DNA of 64,000 nt from Actinacidiphila yeochonensis CN732 (GCF_000745345.1 NZ_JQNR01000005.1:4092001-4156000); one strand, 5' to 3'; shown: positions 55,047-64,000, counted from the first letter of the stretch. Program-made: numbers and translations. The notes: generated from the sequence alone by a model not told the origin.

Positions 55047-56062
55047 GGTGCTTCCTCCCGGCGGAAGGTCTGGTAGAGGAAGATCGAGATGGGCACCAGG
55101 GAGATCACCAGCAGCACCACGCCCAGCGCCGACCCGTAGCCGACCCGCTGGGTCTCGCCGACGATGTTGGAGGTCACCAGCACCGACAGCAGCTCCAGGC
55201 CGTTGATGCCCTTGTTGGTGATGTAGACCAGGTCGAAGGCGCGCAGCGACTCGATCACCGTGACCACCATGATCACGATGTTGATCGGCTTCATCACCGG
55301 GAAGACGACCCGCCAGAACGTCTGCCACGGGTTGGCGCCGTCCATCAGCGCGGCCTCGCGCAGCGTGGGGTCGACCGCCTTGAGCCCGGCCAGGTAGAGC
55401 ACCATCACGTACCCGGCCTGTCGCCAGGTGGCCTCCAGCAGCACCGCCCACAGGTTCAGATGGGGGTTGCCCAACCAGTCGATGGCGTTGCTGTTGCCGT
55501 TCCGGCCGATGACGGTGTTGATCAGGCCGTAGTTCTGGGAGTACACGAACTCCCAGATGATGCCGATCAGCGCCAGCGACAGCATCACCGGCAGGAACAG
55601 CAGGCTCTGGTAGATGCGGGTGCCGCGCAGGCCGCGGTCGAGCAGCACCGCGAAGAGCATGCCGAGCGGGGTGGCGATCACCACGAACACCGCGAGCCAG
55701 ATCAGGTTGTGGCGCACGGCGGGCCAGAACGACGGGTCCAGCGTGGCGGCCTGATGGTAGTTCTGGACGCCGAACCAGCAGCCGTTGTTGAGGATCGACG
55801 GCATGTTCGGCTGGCACGTCTTGCTGTGCAGACTGCCGACGCCGTTCCACTTGGTGAACGACAGCAGCACGGTGCCGATGGCCGGGAACCACACGAAGAC
55901 GAGGTCCAGCAGCAGGGGTATGCCCAGTAGCAGCGCGACGACGACGCGGTCGCGCGTGTTCATCGTGCGCAACCGCCGACGGCGGCGCCGGGCCGGGGCC
56001 GGGAGGCCCGCGGACTGTTCCGACACCGCCGCCGGGGTGCGCTCCTCGGAGGGTGCGCTCAT
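55043..56062 (-). CDS. Sugar ABC transporter permease (CUT1, MalF-like)
   Basis: Protein of 339 aa. The ATG at 56062 overlaps the stop of the binding-protein gene (TGATG). A basic N-terminus leads to six helices; the insertion with two cysteines after helix 1 (KTCQPNM…NNGCWFG) is extracellular. The EAA loop REAALMDGANPWQTFWRVVFP (about 236-256) contacts the ATPase. Second gene of the operon. Confidence 0.93.
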   Translation of the reverse strand: MSAPSEERTPAAVSEQSAGLPAPARRRRRRLRTMNTRDRVVVALLLGIPLLLDLVFVWFPAIGTVLLSFTKWNGVGSLHSKTCQPNMPSILNNGCWFGVQNYHQAATLDPSFWPAVRHNLIWLAVFVVIATPLGMLFAVLLDRGLRGTRIYQSLLFLPVMLSLALIGIIWEFVYSQNYGLINTVIGRNGNSNAIDWLGNPHLNLWAVLLEATWRQAGYVMVLYLAGLKAVDPTLREAALMDGANPWQTFWRVVFPVMKPINIVIMVVTVIESLRAFDLVYITNKGINGLELLSVLVTSNIVGETQRVGYGSALGVVLLVISLVPISIFLYQTFRREEAP

Positions 56063-57444
56063 CAGGAGTAGATCGCCTTCGCCTGCTTCTCGGCGCTCTG
56101 CTGGAGCTTGGCGATGTTCGAGGTGCTCGGGTCCTCGATGAAGCTCTGGCAGATCTTGATCATCGCGTTGGCCATCGCCGGGTCCGAGTCGCGGTCCATG
56201 AACTGCGCGACGGCCTTGCACTTGCCGATCTCGGTGACCGACTTCTTCTGGATGGCGTTGTAGGTGGGCACCTGGAGGCCCGAGACCAGGCCGACGTCCC
56301 ACTGGTCGGTCTTGAGGTAGGAGCTCTCGGCGGGGCCGGTGCCGATGTACTCCAGGATCGCCTTGGCCGCGTCGGTGTTCTTGGCCTTCTTGCTGAGCAT
56401 GAAGCCGTCGGTGGGGGCGTCCATGTAGTCCTGGCCCCACTGCGGGTTGACCGCGGGGAAGGTGAAGAAGTCCAGGTCGTCCAGGTCCGCCTTGTCGGTC
56501 ACGTACTGGGCGGCCACCTGGTTGGTGCCCTGGAACATCATGCCGGCCTGCTTCTGCTCCAGCGCCTTGGCGGCGTCCTGCCAGACCCGGCCGTTGGCGC
56601 CGGTCTGGAGGTAGGGCATCAGCTCGGCCCAGTGCTGGAAGACGGTGTGCACGCCCTGGTCGGTCCACGGCACTTCGTGCTTCATCAGCTTGATGTGGTA
56701 GTCGTACCCGTTGATCCGCATGTTGAGGATGTCGAACGTCCCCAGCCCCGGCCAGCCGTCCTTGTCGGCGAACGCGATCGGGATCAGCCCGTCGCCCTTC
56801 ATCTTCTTCGCCAGCGCGATGTACTCGTCCCAGGTGGTCGGGACGGAGTAGCCGCGCTTGGAGAACTCGCTCTTGTTGTAGAAGACCACCCACGGGTAGT
56901 TGTAGATCGGCACCAGGTACTGGTGGCCGTCCAGGCCGGTGGAGAGCTTCTTGGCGGCGGGGGAGAAGTTCGGGCCGATCTTGTCCCACACGTCGTCGAG
57001 GGGCTGGGCCAGGCCCTGCGCCGCGAAGTACTGCATGCGGTAGCCGGCGAACCAGGTGAAGAGGTCGTCCGGCGTGCCCTGCAGGTAGCTGGTGATGTTG
57101 TCCTGGAAGGTGTTGTGGTCAACGGTGTTGATGTTGACCTTGACCTTCGTGGAGGCGGTCGCGCCCGAGGTCAGCGCGGCGAACGCGGCCTTCGCCGCCG
57201 GGTCGGAGTAGTTCGACCCGAAGGTGACGCTGCTTCCCGCGACGGACTTGGTGCTCGTCCCGGAGCCGCTCTTCTTGTCGTCGCCCGAACCGCCGCCGCC
57301 GCAGGCGGTCAGCAGGCCGCCGGCCGCGGCCACGCCGGCGGCGCCGGCCACCCCCCTCAGCAGGTTCCGGCGCGACGCGGACAGCGGCCCGGACACGGTG
57401 GTGCTGTCCGGTGTGCTGCTGCCCGTCGACTCGACGTCCGACAT
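56062..57444 (-). CDS. Sugar ABC transporter substrate-binding lipoprotein
   Basis: Protein of 460 aa and first gene of the operon. The ATG at 57444 has GGAGGCACC upstream. The signal is twin-arginine-like (SRRNLLRGVAG, about 23-33) ending in a lipobox LTAC, so it is probably a Tat lipoprotein. The mature part (about 65-460) is a two-lobe solute-binding protein of the oligosaccharide group (TPDDLFTWFAGYRM, YPWVVFYNKSEF, PTTWDEYIALAKKMK). It captures a sugar for the two permeases. The nearby GH3 gene and the chitin/glucan enzymes elsewhere suggest an oligosaccharide from polymer breakdown, but the ligand is not identifiable. Confidence 0.93.
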   Translation of the reverse strand: MSDVESTGSSTPDSTTVSGPLSASRRNLLRGVAGAAGVAAAGGLLTACGGGGSGDDKKSGSGTSTKSVAGSSVTFGSNYSDPAAKAAFAALTSGATASTKVKVNINTVDHNTFQDNITSYLQGTPDDLFTWFAGYRMQYFAAQGLAQPLDDVWDKIGPNFSPAAKKLSTGLDGHQYLVPIYNYPWVVFYNKSEFSKRGYSVPTTWDEYIALAKKMKGDGLIPIAFADKDGWPGLGTFDILNMRINGYDYHIKLMKHEVPWTDQGVHTVFQHWAELMPYLQTGANGRVWQDAAKALEQKQAGMMFQGTNQVAAQYVTDKADLDDLDFFTFPAVNPQWGQDYMDAPTDGFMLSKKAKNTDAAKAILEYIGTGPAESSYLKTDQWDVGLVSGLQVPTYNAIQKKSVTEIGKCKAVAQFMDRDSDPAMANAMIKICQSFIEDPSTSNIAKLQQSAEKQAKAIYS

Positions 57445-57575
57445 GGTGCCTCCATGTGTGTGTGGGCGTATCAAAGGGACGGCAGGCGAAACGTTGGCGG
57501 CGGACAATTCCCAGCGGCTCTAACGCCGATCCGTTTCCAACAGAAGTCACCAAGATAAAACGCCATCGCAACTGA

Positions 57576-57593
57576 GTGGTAGTTCTACGCCAC
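57576..57593. promoter_or_regulatory. Imperfect palindrome upstream of ABC operon
   Basis: GTGGTAGTTCTACGCCAC pairs GTGG/CCAC and TAG/CTA with one-base offset. It lies about 130 bp before the binding-protein start in a lower-GC stretch. The regulator is unknown and the match is weak. Confidence 0.3.
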
Positions 57594-57954
57594 ATGCCCA
57601 GGGTCGTCAACGCCCTGTTCCCGATGCGTTGCCGGACCGTGATACGCAGCCCGTGTTTGAACCTGTTCGCTTCCGTCAACTCCCGTCCGGTGGAGGGCCG
57701 TACGCGAGCCGCGTCGGTCGGTCCGGGTGCGGACGGGGCGGTTCGGCGGGGTACTTGACGTGCCGTCATGATCGTTTCACGTGCCGCTGGTTCGTGCCGA
57801 CCCCTTTATCGGCCGATGGTCGATGGCCGGCGGCCGGGCGGACGCGCGGGGGGTAGGGCCTGCCCGGACCGGCGGACCGGGCGGCCGCCGGGGTCCGGTC
57901 CGGGTCGCCGTCCGGCGGCTGTTCGGGTGGCGGGCGCGGCGGCGGGTCGGGGTG

Positions 57955-58005
57955 CCCGTTCGGGCGCCAGTTCGGGCCGCCGTTCGGGCGGCGGTTCGGA
58001 CGGGT
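57955..58005. repeat. 12-bp degenerate tandem repeat
   Basis: Four units of the form NNGTTCGGGCNN start at 57956, 57968, 57980 and 57992. It lies about 100 bp upstream of the KAS III gene. Confidence 0.7.
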
Positions 58006-58109
58006 GCGTCGGTCGGCGCACCAGGCGCGGGAGAATCGTTGCGGGCGCCCGCGAGGGCGCCCGTGGCAGCGGGGACGGCCCCCGCCGGCCTCTGGCCTGA
58101 AAGGTCCCC

Positions 58110-59111
58110 ATGAACGCTGAGTTCGCCGTGCCCGCCGGGGCGCCGCACAGCCGGATTCTCGGAGTGGGCGCGTACCGCCCGCGGCGGATCGTCGACAACG
58201 CGGAGGTGTGCCGCCACATCGACTCCTCGGACGAGTGGATCCGCTCCAGAACCGGCATCGTCACCCGCCGCTGGGCCGGTCCGGACGAGACGCTGGGGGT
58301 GATGGCCGAACAGGCGGCGTCCAAGGCCATCGCGTCGGCGGGTATCTCGCCGGAGGACATCACCTGCGTGATCGTGGCCACCTTCACCCACCTGATGCAG
58401 ACGCCGGCCGTCGCCACCGAGATCGCCCACCGGGTCGGCGCCGTCCGCGCCGCCGGGTTCGACATCTCCGCCGGCTGCGCCGGCTTCGTGCACGGCCTCG
58501 TACTCGCCTCCGACGCCGTGCGGGCCCGCGGCGGCCACGTACTGGTGGTGGGCGTGGAGCGGATGACCGACATCCTGGACCTGTCCGACCGCTCGACCGC
58601 GTTCATCTTCGGGGACGGCGCCGGCGCGGTCGTGGTCGGACCCTCCGAAACGCCGGGGTTCGGGCCCGCCGTGTGGGGCGCGGACGGTTCGCAGGCCGAC
58701 GTGATCCGGCAGTCGGTACCGTGGGACGCCCTCAGGGACGAGCCGGGCCACCCCTTTCCGGCGCTGCGCCAGGACGGCCAGCGGGTCTTCCGGTGGGCGG
58801 TCTACGAGATGGCCAAGGTCGCCCGGGAGGCGCTGGACGCGGCGGGCATCGGCCCGGAGGACCTCGACGCGTTCATCCCGCACCAGGCGAACGAGCGGAT
58901 CATCGACAGCATGACCCGTTCCATGGGCCTGCCGGCCCGGGTCACCGTGGCCAAGGACATCGTCACCAGCGGCAACACCTCCGGGGCGTCCATCCCGATG
59001 GCGATGGAGGCCGTCCTGGCCTCCGGACAGGCTCCATCCGGCGGTACGGCGCTGCTGCTCGGCTACGGGGCGGGTCTGTCGTACGCGGCGGTGGCCGCGC
59101 GGCTGCCCTGA
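58110..59111 (+). CDS. 3-oxoacyl-ACP synthase III (KAS III, FabH-like)
   Basis: Protein of 333 aa. It condenses an acyl-CoA with malonyl-ACP to start fatty acid or related chains in the cytosol. The triad is visible: Cys in SAGCAGFVHG (about 118-127), His in IPHQANERI (about 253-261), and Asn in SGNTSGASIPMA (about 287-298). The N-terminus has GVGAYRPRRIV and DSSDEWIRSRTGI. GAAAGG lies 7 nt before the ATG at 58110. It stands alone, without malonyltransferase, ACP or other fab genes, so it is probably an additional copy, maybe for a specialised acyl product. Confidence 0.93.
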   Translation: MNAEFAVPAGAPHSRILGVGAYRPRRIVDNAEVCRHIDSSDEWIRSRTGIVTRRWAGPDETLGVMAEQAASKAIASAGISPEDITCVIVATFTHLMQTPAVATEIAHRVGAVRAAGFDISAGCAGFVHGLVLASDAVRARGGHVLVVGVERMTDILDLSDRSTAFIFGDGAGAVVVGPSETPGFGPAVWGADGSQADVIRQSVPWDALRDEPGHPFPALRQDGQRVFRWAVYEMAKVAREALDAAGIGPEDLDAFIPHQANERIIDSMTRSMGLPARVTVAKDIVTSGNTSGASIPMAMEAVLASGQAPSGGTALLLGYGAGLSYAAVAARLP

Positions 59112-59590
59112 GGCGACGGCGGGGGCCGACCCGGGGCAAGGGGGCGGCGGAGCGGCGACGGGCGTTCGGTGCCGCGTACCGGAGGTGACGCGTCCGCTCG
59201 CCGGAGGCCGGTGTGCGGTGCGGCGAGGGCCGGCACCCGTCGCCTCCGGTTCGGCCACGGCGGTGCGGCGGGCCACGGGTCCCGGGGCTCGGGCTTCGGC
59301 GATCCGGACGGACACACGGAACGGCGGCAGTCCAGGGTCCGCCGCCGTTCCGGCGCGCCCCGTCCACGGGGCGCCGCAGCTTACGGCCGTGTCAGGGCGG
59401 CCGCGAACCGCAGGGGCATACTCTCAGAGTCGGTCGGTCCGCCGAAAGATTCCGGCCAATTCTTCTGCGGCGTGGCGCGGACCCCGACCGCTGCCAGGAC
59501 CGCCGCCGACCGTCCGGCGGCCGGGCCAACTCCGTTGCCCGCGCGGTCCGGACCGGCGCGACCCGGCGGGGACGGGGGCGCGCGGAGCGC
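59112..59590. other. Convergent intergenic region
   Basis: No gene supported between KAS III and the phosphotransferase. Contains the terminator 59317-59352. A short stretch around 59410-59460 has lower GC. Confidence 0.5.
59317..59352. terminator. Hairpin terminator
   Basis: Perfect 12-bp stem: CGGAACGGCGGC (59317-59328) and GCCGCCGTTCCG (59341-59352), between convergent genes. Confidence 0.75.
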
Positions 59591-60661
59591 TCAGCGGGTC
59601 GCGGCCACCAGCTGGGCGGTCAGCCTCGGGGCGACGAACTCGCGTACGAACGCGAGGTGTTCGCCCGAGTCGCCGCGAGGCACCACCTCGACCAGCATGA
59701 TCAGGTAGAGGTAGGCGCGGTACAGGGCGGTGCGCCGGGCCGCGCACGGGTCCCACTCCAGCCGCCCGCCCGCCTCGCGGTACCCGGCCAGGAACGCCGG
59801 GTCCTCCTCGGGCGGGGTGTCCATCAGCGACAGCGAGGCGAAATCGGCCAACGGGTCGCCCCAGAACATGCGTTCACCGTCGATCAACCCGGTGATCCGG
59901 CGGCTGCCGGCCGGGCCGCCCAGCAGGACGTTCCCCCGCCACAGGTCGAAGTGGACCAGTGCCGGCCCGGTGGCCCGGGCGAGGTCCGGGCCCGCCGCGG
60001 CGAAGACCGCGCGGAGCTCGCCGAGGGGGACGGGCAGCCATGGCCGGAATCGTTCGGCGTCGGCCAGCAGGGCCGCCGCCATCGCGCCGAACGCCGTCTC
60101 CCAGCGCTCGGACAGCGGCGCGATCCGCTGCGCCGGATAGCCGAAACCGGGTCCCGGAACGGCGTGCAGCCGGGCCACCATCGCTCCCAACTCGCGGCGC
60201 AGCCGGTCGCGTTCGGCCGCCTCCAACTCCTCGGCCAGCTCCGACCAGGGACGGCCCGGGCAGTACGTCATCACCGCGTACGGTTCGGTCCCGCTCCCCT
60301 CCTCCGGCTCGGCCCGCAGCAACCTGGGCGCCGGTACGCCGACTTCTGCCGCCCGCTCGGCGAAGACGGCCTCCCCGTGGAGGAGTTCGGCCTCGTAGCG
60401 CAGCCGCGGCCGGTCGGACGGCGGCGGTACCTTCAGGACCAGCCGGTCGCCGCCGGCCAGGTCGACGGCGTAGAGGGAGTTGTACGAGCCGCCGGTCAGC
60501 GGGGTGCACCCCGTGACGTCGTCGACGGGTACGCTGGCGCGCGCCAGCAGCGGGCCCACCCGCCCGCCGGGTACGCGGCCGCCGCCCGCCGTGCCCGGAC
60601 CGCCCTCCGGCGTGGGACGTGTCCCCGTGGCCGTGCCCGGTGCCGTTCCGCCGTCGGTCAT
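59591..60661 (-). CDS. Phosphotransferase (APH / fructosamine-kinase-like fold)
   Basis: Protein of 356 aa. The ATG at 60661 follows GGGGAG. Protein-kinase-like fold: GGSYNSLYAVDL as nucleotide loop, VLKVPP with the ATP lysine (about 82), the catalytic HFDLWRGNVLL (about 236-246) and the metal-binding Asp in GLIDGERMFWGDPLADFA. Relatives phosphorylate aminoglycosides, homoserine, fructosamines or metabolites, so the substrate is uncertain. It diverges from the phosphodiester glycosidase gene. Confidence 0.9.
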   Translation of the reverse strand: MTDGGTAPGTATGTRPTPEGGPGTAGGGRVPGGRVGPLLARASVPVDDVTGCTPLTGGSYNSLYAVDLAGGDRLVLKVPPPSDRPRLRYEAELLHGEAVFAERAAEVGVPAPRLLRAEPEEGSGTEPYAVMTYCPGRPWSELAEELEAAERDRLRRELGAMVARLHAVPGPGFGYPAQRIAPLSERWETAFGAMAAALLADAERFRPWLPVPLGELRAVFAAAGPDLARATGPALVHFDLWRGNVLLGGPAGSRRITGLIDGERMFWGDPLADFASLSLMDTPPEEDPAFLAGYREAGGRLEWDPCAARRTALYRAYLYLIMLVEVVPRGDSGEHLAFVREFVAPRLTAQLVAATR

Positions 60662-60992
60662 CGCAGCTCCCCTGGACGGTCTTTCCTGGACGGTTTCCCT
60701 GGACTGTCTTCTGCCGGACGGTGCGCACGGCCCGCTCCGGCGCCGCACCGGTGCCACCCTACGGTCCGGCCGCCTCCGTCCACCGCGCCCCTCGCGACCC
60801 GCCGAGCCGCCCACCCGGGCCGTCCGGCGGGGCCCGACGCGGGGCGGCGGGATCGGCCCGGCCCGACCTGCGCGCGTGCGGCGGGCGGGTGCTTTCCACC
60901 CGGCCCCGATACGGCGACGCCGGAAGCGGTCATCAAGGAGGAGCTGGGACGAGTACGAGGACACCGCCGCGTGAGTGGTGGAAAGGAGCGGC
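60662..60992. other. Divergent intergenic region
   Basis: 331 bp between the phosphotransferase (minus) and the phosphodiester glycosidase (plus). No gene or clear operator. Short CCTGGACGGT-like repeats occur at about 60670-60710. Confidence 0.45.
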
Positions 60993-62255
60993 ATGAGCAT
61001 CGCGGAACGGCAACCCGAGGGCGGCACCGCAGGACCGTCCGGACCCGGCCCCGGGCGCCGCCGCCGGCGCCTGCTCCCCTGGAAGCACCGGCGTGACCTC
61101 ACCCCCGGCCAGCTGCGCCGCAGGCGGCTGGCCACCCGCGGCGCCCTCGGTGTGTGCCTGGTGTGCGCGGGCACCGTCGGCTGGTCCGTCGGCCGCGCCC
61201 TCACCTACCCGGGCAAGGACAGCACGCAGGCCCGGCTGGCCGAGTGGGCCCGCGACCACGACCTCGGCTTTGTCGTCGACCGGCTGGAGGACGTCCAGTA
61301 CCGCATGCACCCGCCCAAGGTCGGCGGCTCGCTGTCCGCCGCCGAGCTGGCCCGGATGAAGGCGACCACCGCGGCGACACCGGCCGCGACGCCGGCGGCG
61401 GGTGCCCCGCCTGTCCCCGGCGCCTCCCTCGTCCCGCCGCGCGCCCCCATGGCGTCGCTGGTCAGCCCGGCGCTCCCCGGCGAGGGCGTGTACCGGACAC
61501 TGGCCACCGCGCACGGCGAACCGATCGTCCAGGGCACCTACGTCCGTCCCGACGACGAGCACACCTCCTACGAGGCGGCGGTCGCCTGGATCAGCGCCGC
61601 GCACGCCCGGTTCCAGCTCCACCCCGGCTTCAAGGAGCCCGGCGGCACCTTCGACGTGCCGCCCACCATCCCGAAGGGGCAGCGCACCGGCCTGGTCGCC
61701 ACCTGGAACGGCGGCTTCCGCGTCACCGACGGCGGCTCCCGCGGCGGCTTCTACCTCGACGGCAGGACGGACGGCGAGCTGCGCGACGGAGCCGCCTCGG
61801 AGGTCTTCTACCAGGACGGCTCCATCGGGATCGGCCAGTGGGGCCGGGACGTGCGGATGACGCCGGACGTCGTCGGCGTCCGCCAGTGCCTGGAGCTGAT
61901 GGTCGACGGCGGCCGCGTCGTCCCCGACATCGACGACGACTCCAAGTGGGGCGCCGGCGACCAGAGCCGCATGTACGTGCCCCGCTCGGGCGTCGGCGTC
62001 ACCGCCCAGGGCGACATCGTGATGGTCGTCGGGCAGGCCCTGTCCGCGCGGACGCTGGCGCGGCTCATGCAGCACGCCGGTGCGGTGCGCGCCATGCCGC
62101 TCGACATGAACCGGGCCTGGCCCTCCTTCATGTCCTACGACGGCAGCCGCGACCCGTCCGACCCCAGGCCCGCGAACATCCTCGACTTCGAGGACCCGCC
62201 GGACCGCTACTACGCGCAGGCCACCCGCGACTTCGTCGCGGTCTACGCCCGGTAG
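60993..62255 (+). CDS. Membrane-anchored phosphodiester glycosidase-family protein (NAGPA domain)
   Basis: Protein of 420 aa; the ATG at 60993 has AAAGGAG upstream, better than a GTG 18 nt earlier. A basic N-terminus (GRRRRRLLPWKHRR) and one helix (about 49-67) anchor it. After an Ala/Pro linker, the NAGPA-like domain (about 175-420) shows VATWNGGFRVTDG, GGFYLDGRTDG, QCLELMVDGGR and MPLDMNRAWPSFM. The family includes the enzyme that uncovers mannose-6-phosphate and bacterial wall-related proteins. Here it probably acts on cell-wall glycopolymers, which is an inference. Confidence 0.88.
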   Translation: MSIAERQPEGGTAGPSGPGPGRRRRRLLPWKHRRDLTPGQLRRRRLATRGALGVCLVCAGTVGWSVGRALTYPGKDSTQARLAEWARDHDLGFVVDRLEDVQYRMHPPKVGGSLSAAELARMKATTAATPAATPAAGAPPVPGASLVPPRAPMASLVSPALPGEGVYRTLATAHGEPIVQGTYVRPDDEHTSYEAAVAWISAAHARFQLHPGFKEPGGTFDVPPTIPKGQRTGLVATWNGGFRVTDGGSRGGFYLDGRTDGELRDGAASEVFYQDGSIGIGQWGRDVRMTPDVVGVRQCLELMVDGGRVVPDIDDDSKWGAGDQSRMYVPRSGVGVTAQGDIVMVVGQALSARTLARLMQHAGAVRAMPLDMNRAWPSFMSYDGSRDPSDPRPANILDFEDPPDRYYAQATRDFVAVYAR

Positions 62256-62297
62256 CCCCCACAAAAAGGGCTTGCCGGGCGCCGTAGGCTCGGGGGC

Positions 62298-62693
62298 ATG
62301 GCGCAAGAACACGGAGCGGGGACGGGCAGCGTCCGCGTGGACAGCTGGATCTGGTGCGTGCGGCTCACCAAGAGCCGGTCCCTGGCGGCAACGGCCTGCC
62401 GGGCCGGGCACGTGCGGGTCAACGGCGAGCGGGTGAAGCCGGCCCAGACGGTCAAGGTCGGCGACGAGGTGCGGCTCTTCCACGCGGGCCGCGAGCGGGT
62501 GGTCGTCGTCGCCGAACTGCTCCTCAAGCGGGTCGGCCCGCCGCTGGCCGCCAAGGCGTACGTCGACAACAGCCCGCCGCCGCCCCCCAAGGAGGACGCC
62601 CTGGCCCTCGGCGTACGCGACCGCGGCACCGGCCGCCCCACCAAGCGCGAGCGCCGCGACCTCGAACGGCTCCACGGGCAGCGCCGGGGCTGA
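62298..62693 (+). CDS. S4-domain RNA-binding protein (Hsp15-like)
   Basis: Protein of 131 aa. The S4 RNA-binding fold (about 12-75) reads RVDSWIWCVRLTKSRSLAA, CRAGHVRVNGERVKPA and VKVGDEVRLF. The C-terminal tail is basic. Hsp15 relatives bind 50S subunits carrying stalled nascent chains. The ATG at 62298 has only a weak GGGGG before it. It follows the glycosidase gene by 42 bp and may be cotranscribed. Confidence 0.93.
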   Translation: MAQEHGAGTGSVRVDSWIWCVRLTKSRSLAATACRAGHVRVNGERVKPAQTVKVGDEVRLFHAGRERVVVVAELLLKRVGPPLAAKAYVDNSPPPPPKEDALALGVRDRGTGRPTKRERRDLERLHGQRRG

Positions 62694-62790
62694 CTCCACG
62701 GGAGGTGCGCGGCGCGTCGCGACCGGAATGTCCGCCAGGCGCATATGATCCCGAAAAGCTCGGGAGAAGTCGTCGACGGTGGGAGGCGCG

Positions 62791-64000
62791 ATGGCCACGC
62801 GCGTCGCGAGTCCCGGCGGTGGACCGTCCTCGCAGGGCCCGGGGGCGCTGCGGCGGCTCGGGGCGTTCTGCGCCCGCCACTGGGCGCTGGTCCTCGCCTG
62901 CTGGGTCCTCGTCCTGGCCGGGCTGCTGACGGCCCAGCACAGGGCGGGCGGCTCCTACAGCGACGACTTCTCGCTGCCGGGCACCCAGTCGTACGAGGGC
63001 CTCCAGGTGCTCCAGGCGGACGCCCCCGACGTGGGCGGCCAGTCCGCCCCGGTGGTGCTGCACGACGCGCACACCCCGCTCACCGACCTCAGCGACCAGA
63101 TCGGGCAGGCGTCCGACGCCCTCGCCAAGCTCCCGCACGTGTCGTCCACGACGAACCCGCTGGCGTCGGGCTCCGGCGCCCTGTCCTCCGACCACCACAC
63201 CGCGTACATCACCGTGCGGTTCGACACCAACCCGAACTCGCTCGGCCGCTCCTACCTCCACGGGGTCGACCAGGCCGTCGCCCCGCTGCGGTCGGCCGGC
63301 GTGGAGGTGGAGTACGGCGGGTCGCTGGGCGAGCTCGCCCGGCCCTCCGCCAACGACAAAACCAGCGAGGCGATCGGCTTCGGCGTGGCGATCGTGGTCC
63401 TGCTCGTCGGCTTCGGCAGCGTGCTGGCCGCCCTGGTGCCCCTGGTGTCCGCGCTGCTGGCGGTGCTGGCGGGCCTCGCCGTCCTGGCACTGGTCGCGAA
63501 GGCGGTCACCTTCGCCAGCGTCTCGCCGACCCTGGCGACCATGATCGGGCTGGGCGTCGGCATCGACTACGCCCTCTTCCTGCTCACCCGCCACCGGCAG
63601 CGGCTGATCGACGGCGCCGACCCCGTCGACGCCGCCGGCCGCTCCATCTCCACCAGCGGGCGGGCCGTCCTGGTCTCCGGCGTCACGGTGGTCATCGCGC
63701 TGTCCGGACTCTTCGTCTCCCGGGTGTCGTTCATCGGCCGGCTGGGCGCGGCGGCCGGCATCACCGTCGTCACCGCCGTCGTCGGCGCGCTCACTCTCGC
63801 CCCCGCCCTGCTGGGCCTGGCCGGCCGGCACATCGACCGCCTTCGGGTGCGCACCCCGGTGGCCGAGACCGACGCCCCGCCCGGTGAGGAGCCGCGCGGG
63901 GTCTGGCACCGGTACGCGCGCCGGGTCGAGCGGCGCCCGTGGTGGTTCCTGGCCGCCGGGATCGTCGTCCTCGCGGTGCTGGCCATCCCGCTGCTGTCCG
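62791..64000 (+). CDS. MMPL-family (RND) membrane transporter, truncated by window end
   Basis: The frame from ATG 62791 (GGGAGG, 62781-62786) stays open for 403 codons to the window edge. Helix 1 (about 29-48, HWALVLACWVLVLAGLL) is followed by a large extracytoplasmic loop (YSDDFSLPGTQSYEGLQVL, about 55-190) and a bundle of helices (about 193-345) with the conserved GLGVGIDYALFLLTRHRQRL, as in MmpL/HpnN and ActII-3-type exporters. The end (about 385-403) is the start of the second half. Members export lipids, polyketides or hydrophobic compounds by proton motive force. Substrate unknown. Confidence 0.93.
   Translation, partial: MATRVASPGGGPSSQGPGALRRLGAFCARHWALVLACWVLVLAGLLTAQHRAGGSYSDDFSLPGTQSYEGLQVLQADAPDVGGQSAPVVLHDAHTPLTDLSDQIGQASDALAKLPHVSSTTNPLASGSGALSSDHHTAYITVRFDTNPNSLGRSYLHGVDQAVAPLRSAGVEVEYGGSLGELARPSANDKTSEAIGFGVAIVVLLVGFGSVLAALVPLVSALLAVLAGLAVLALVAKAVTFASVSPTLATMIGLGVGIDYALFLLTRHRQRLIDGADPVDAAGRSISTSGRAVLVSGVTVVIALSGLFVSRVSFIGRLGAAAGITVVTAVVGALTLAPALLGLAGRHIDRLRVRTPVAETDAPPGEEPRGVWHRYARRVERRPWWFLAAGIVVLAVLAIPLLS

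Larger units (their letters stand above)
57445..58109. other. Divergent intergenic region: ABC operon and KAS III
   Basis: About 665 bp. The part 57480-57700 has lower GC and should contain the ABC operon promoter. GTGGTAGTTCTACGCCAC (57576-57593) is an imperfect palindrome and a possible sugar-repressor site. From 57955 to 58003 a 12-bp periodic repeat has GTTCGG at 57958, 57970, 57982 and 57994. No gene is supported. Confidence 0.5.

Overview
The window looks like chromosomal DNA of a Streptomycetaceae actinomycete (Streptomyces or a close relative). GC is very high, third codon positions are almost all G/C, GTG and TTG starts are common, and typical streptomycete families appear: DUF5133, DUF5709, a PAS/GAF/SpoIIE phosphatase fused to an anti-sigma-type ATPase, LAxTG cell-wall proteins, DyP/EfeB, and sugar ABC transporters lacking their own ATPase. 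I see no rRNA, tRNA, CRISPR array, phage or transposase.

Layout. 1-9.4 kb: a secreted protein, a large signalling phosphatase (minus), a quinone-oxidoreductase-like enzyme, a secreted lamin-tail protein and a FUSC-type membrane protein. 9.7-15.8 kb: a 1424-aa GH87-like alpha-1,3-glucanase, then a GH18 chitinase with a DasR-type operator. 16-25 kb: DinB-like protein, glyoxalase-fold protein divergent from a WYL regulator, signal peptidase II, an MFS pump with its MarR regulator, a second MFS pump, and phosphoglucomutase. 25-32.4 kb: an ABC exporter, an LAxTG protein, a DUF5133 protein, a 57-aa orphan, an MFS exporter behind a large hairpin, a YchJ-like protein and a small unknown protein. 32.4-35.5 kb: a DNA-repair group (HhH protein, ATP-dependent ligase B, AlkB). 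35.9-41 kb: PfpI-like protein with DUF5709, two secreted proteins and an unknown protein. 41.7-46 kb: GH12 endoglucanase with a CebR box, convergent with a GH55-like discoidin protein. 46.6-52.2 kb: sortase-anchored phosphoesterase with a PHO box, efeO-efeB, SH3 protein. 52.5-57.4 kb: GH3 lipoprotein and a sugar ABC transporter. 58-64 kb: KAS III, a phosphotransferase, a phosphodiester glycosidase, an Hsp15-like S4 protein, and the start of an MMPL transporter that runs off the end.

How it fits together. Several genes form a scattered polysaccharide-degrading set: alpha-1,3-glucanase, chitinase, GH12 endo-glucanase, GH55-like glucanase, GH3 glycosidase and a CUT1 sugar importer. Their substrates are the main polymers of fungal and plant walls. 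Recognisable operators (dre, CebR box, other palindromes and a recurrent GCGTTCACC motif) stand upstream of several of them.

Caveat. At least six genes change reading frame at short G/C runs, nearly always as if one base were missing. The common pattern suggests homopolymer errors in the assembly rather than many independent pseudogenes. Those genes are flagged and should be checked against reads. The largest antisense open frames are GC-bias shadows and are omitted.
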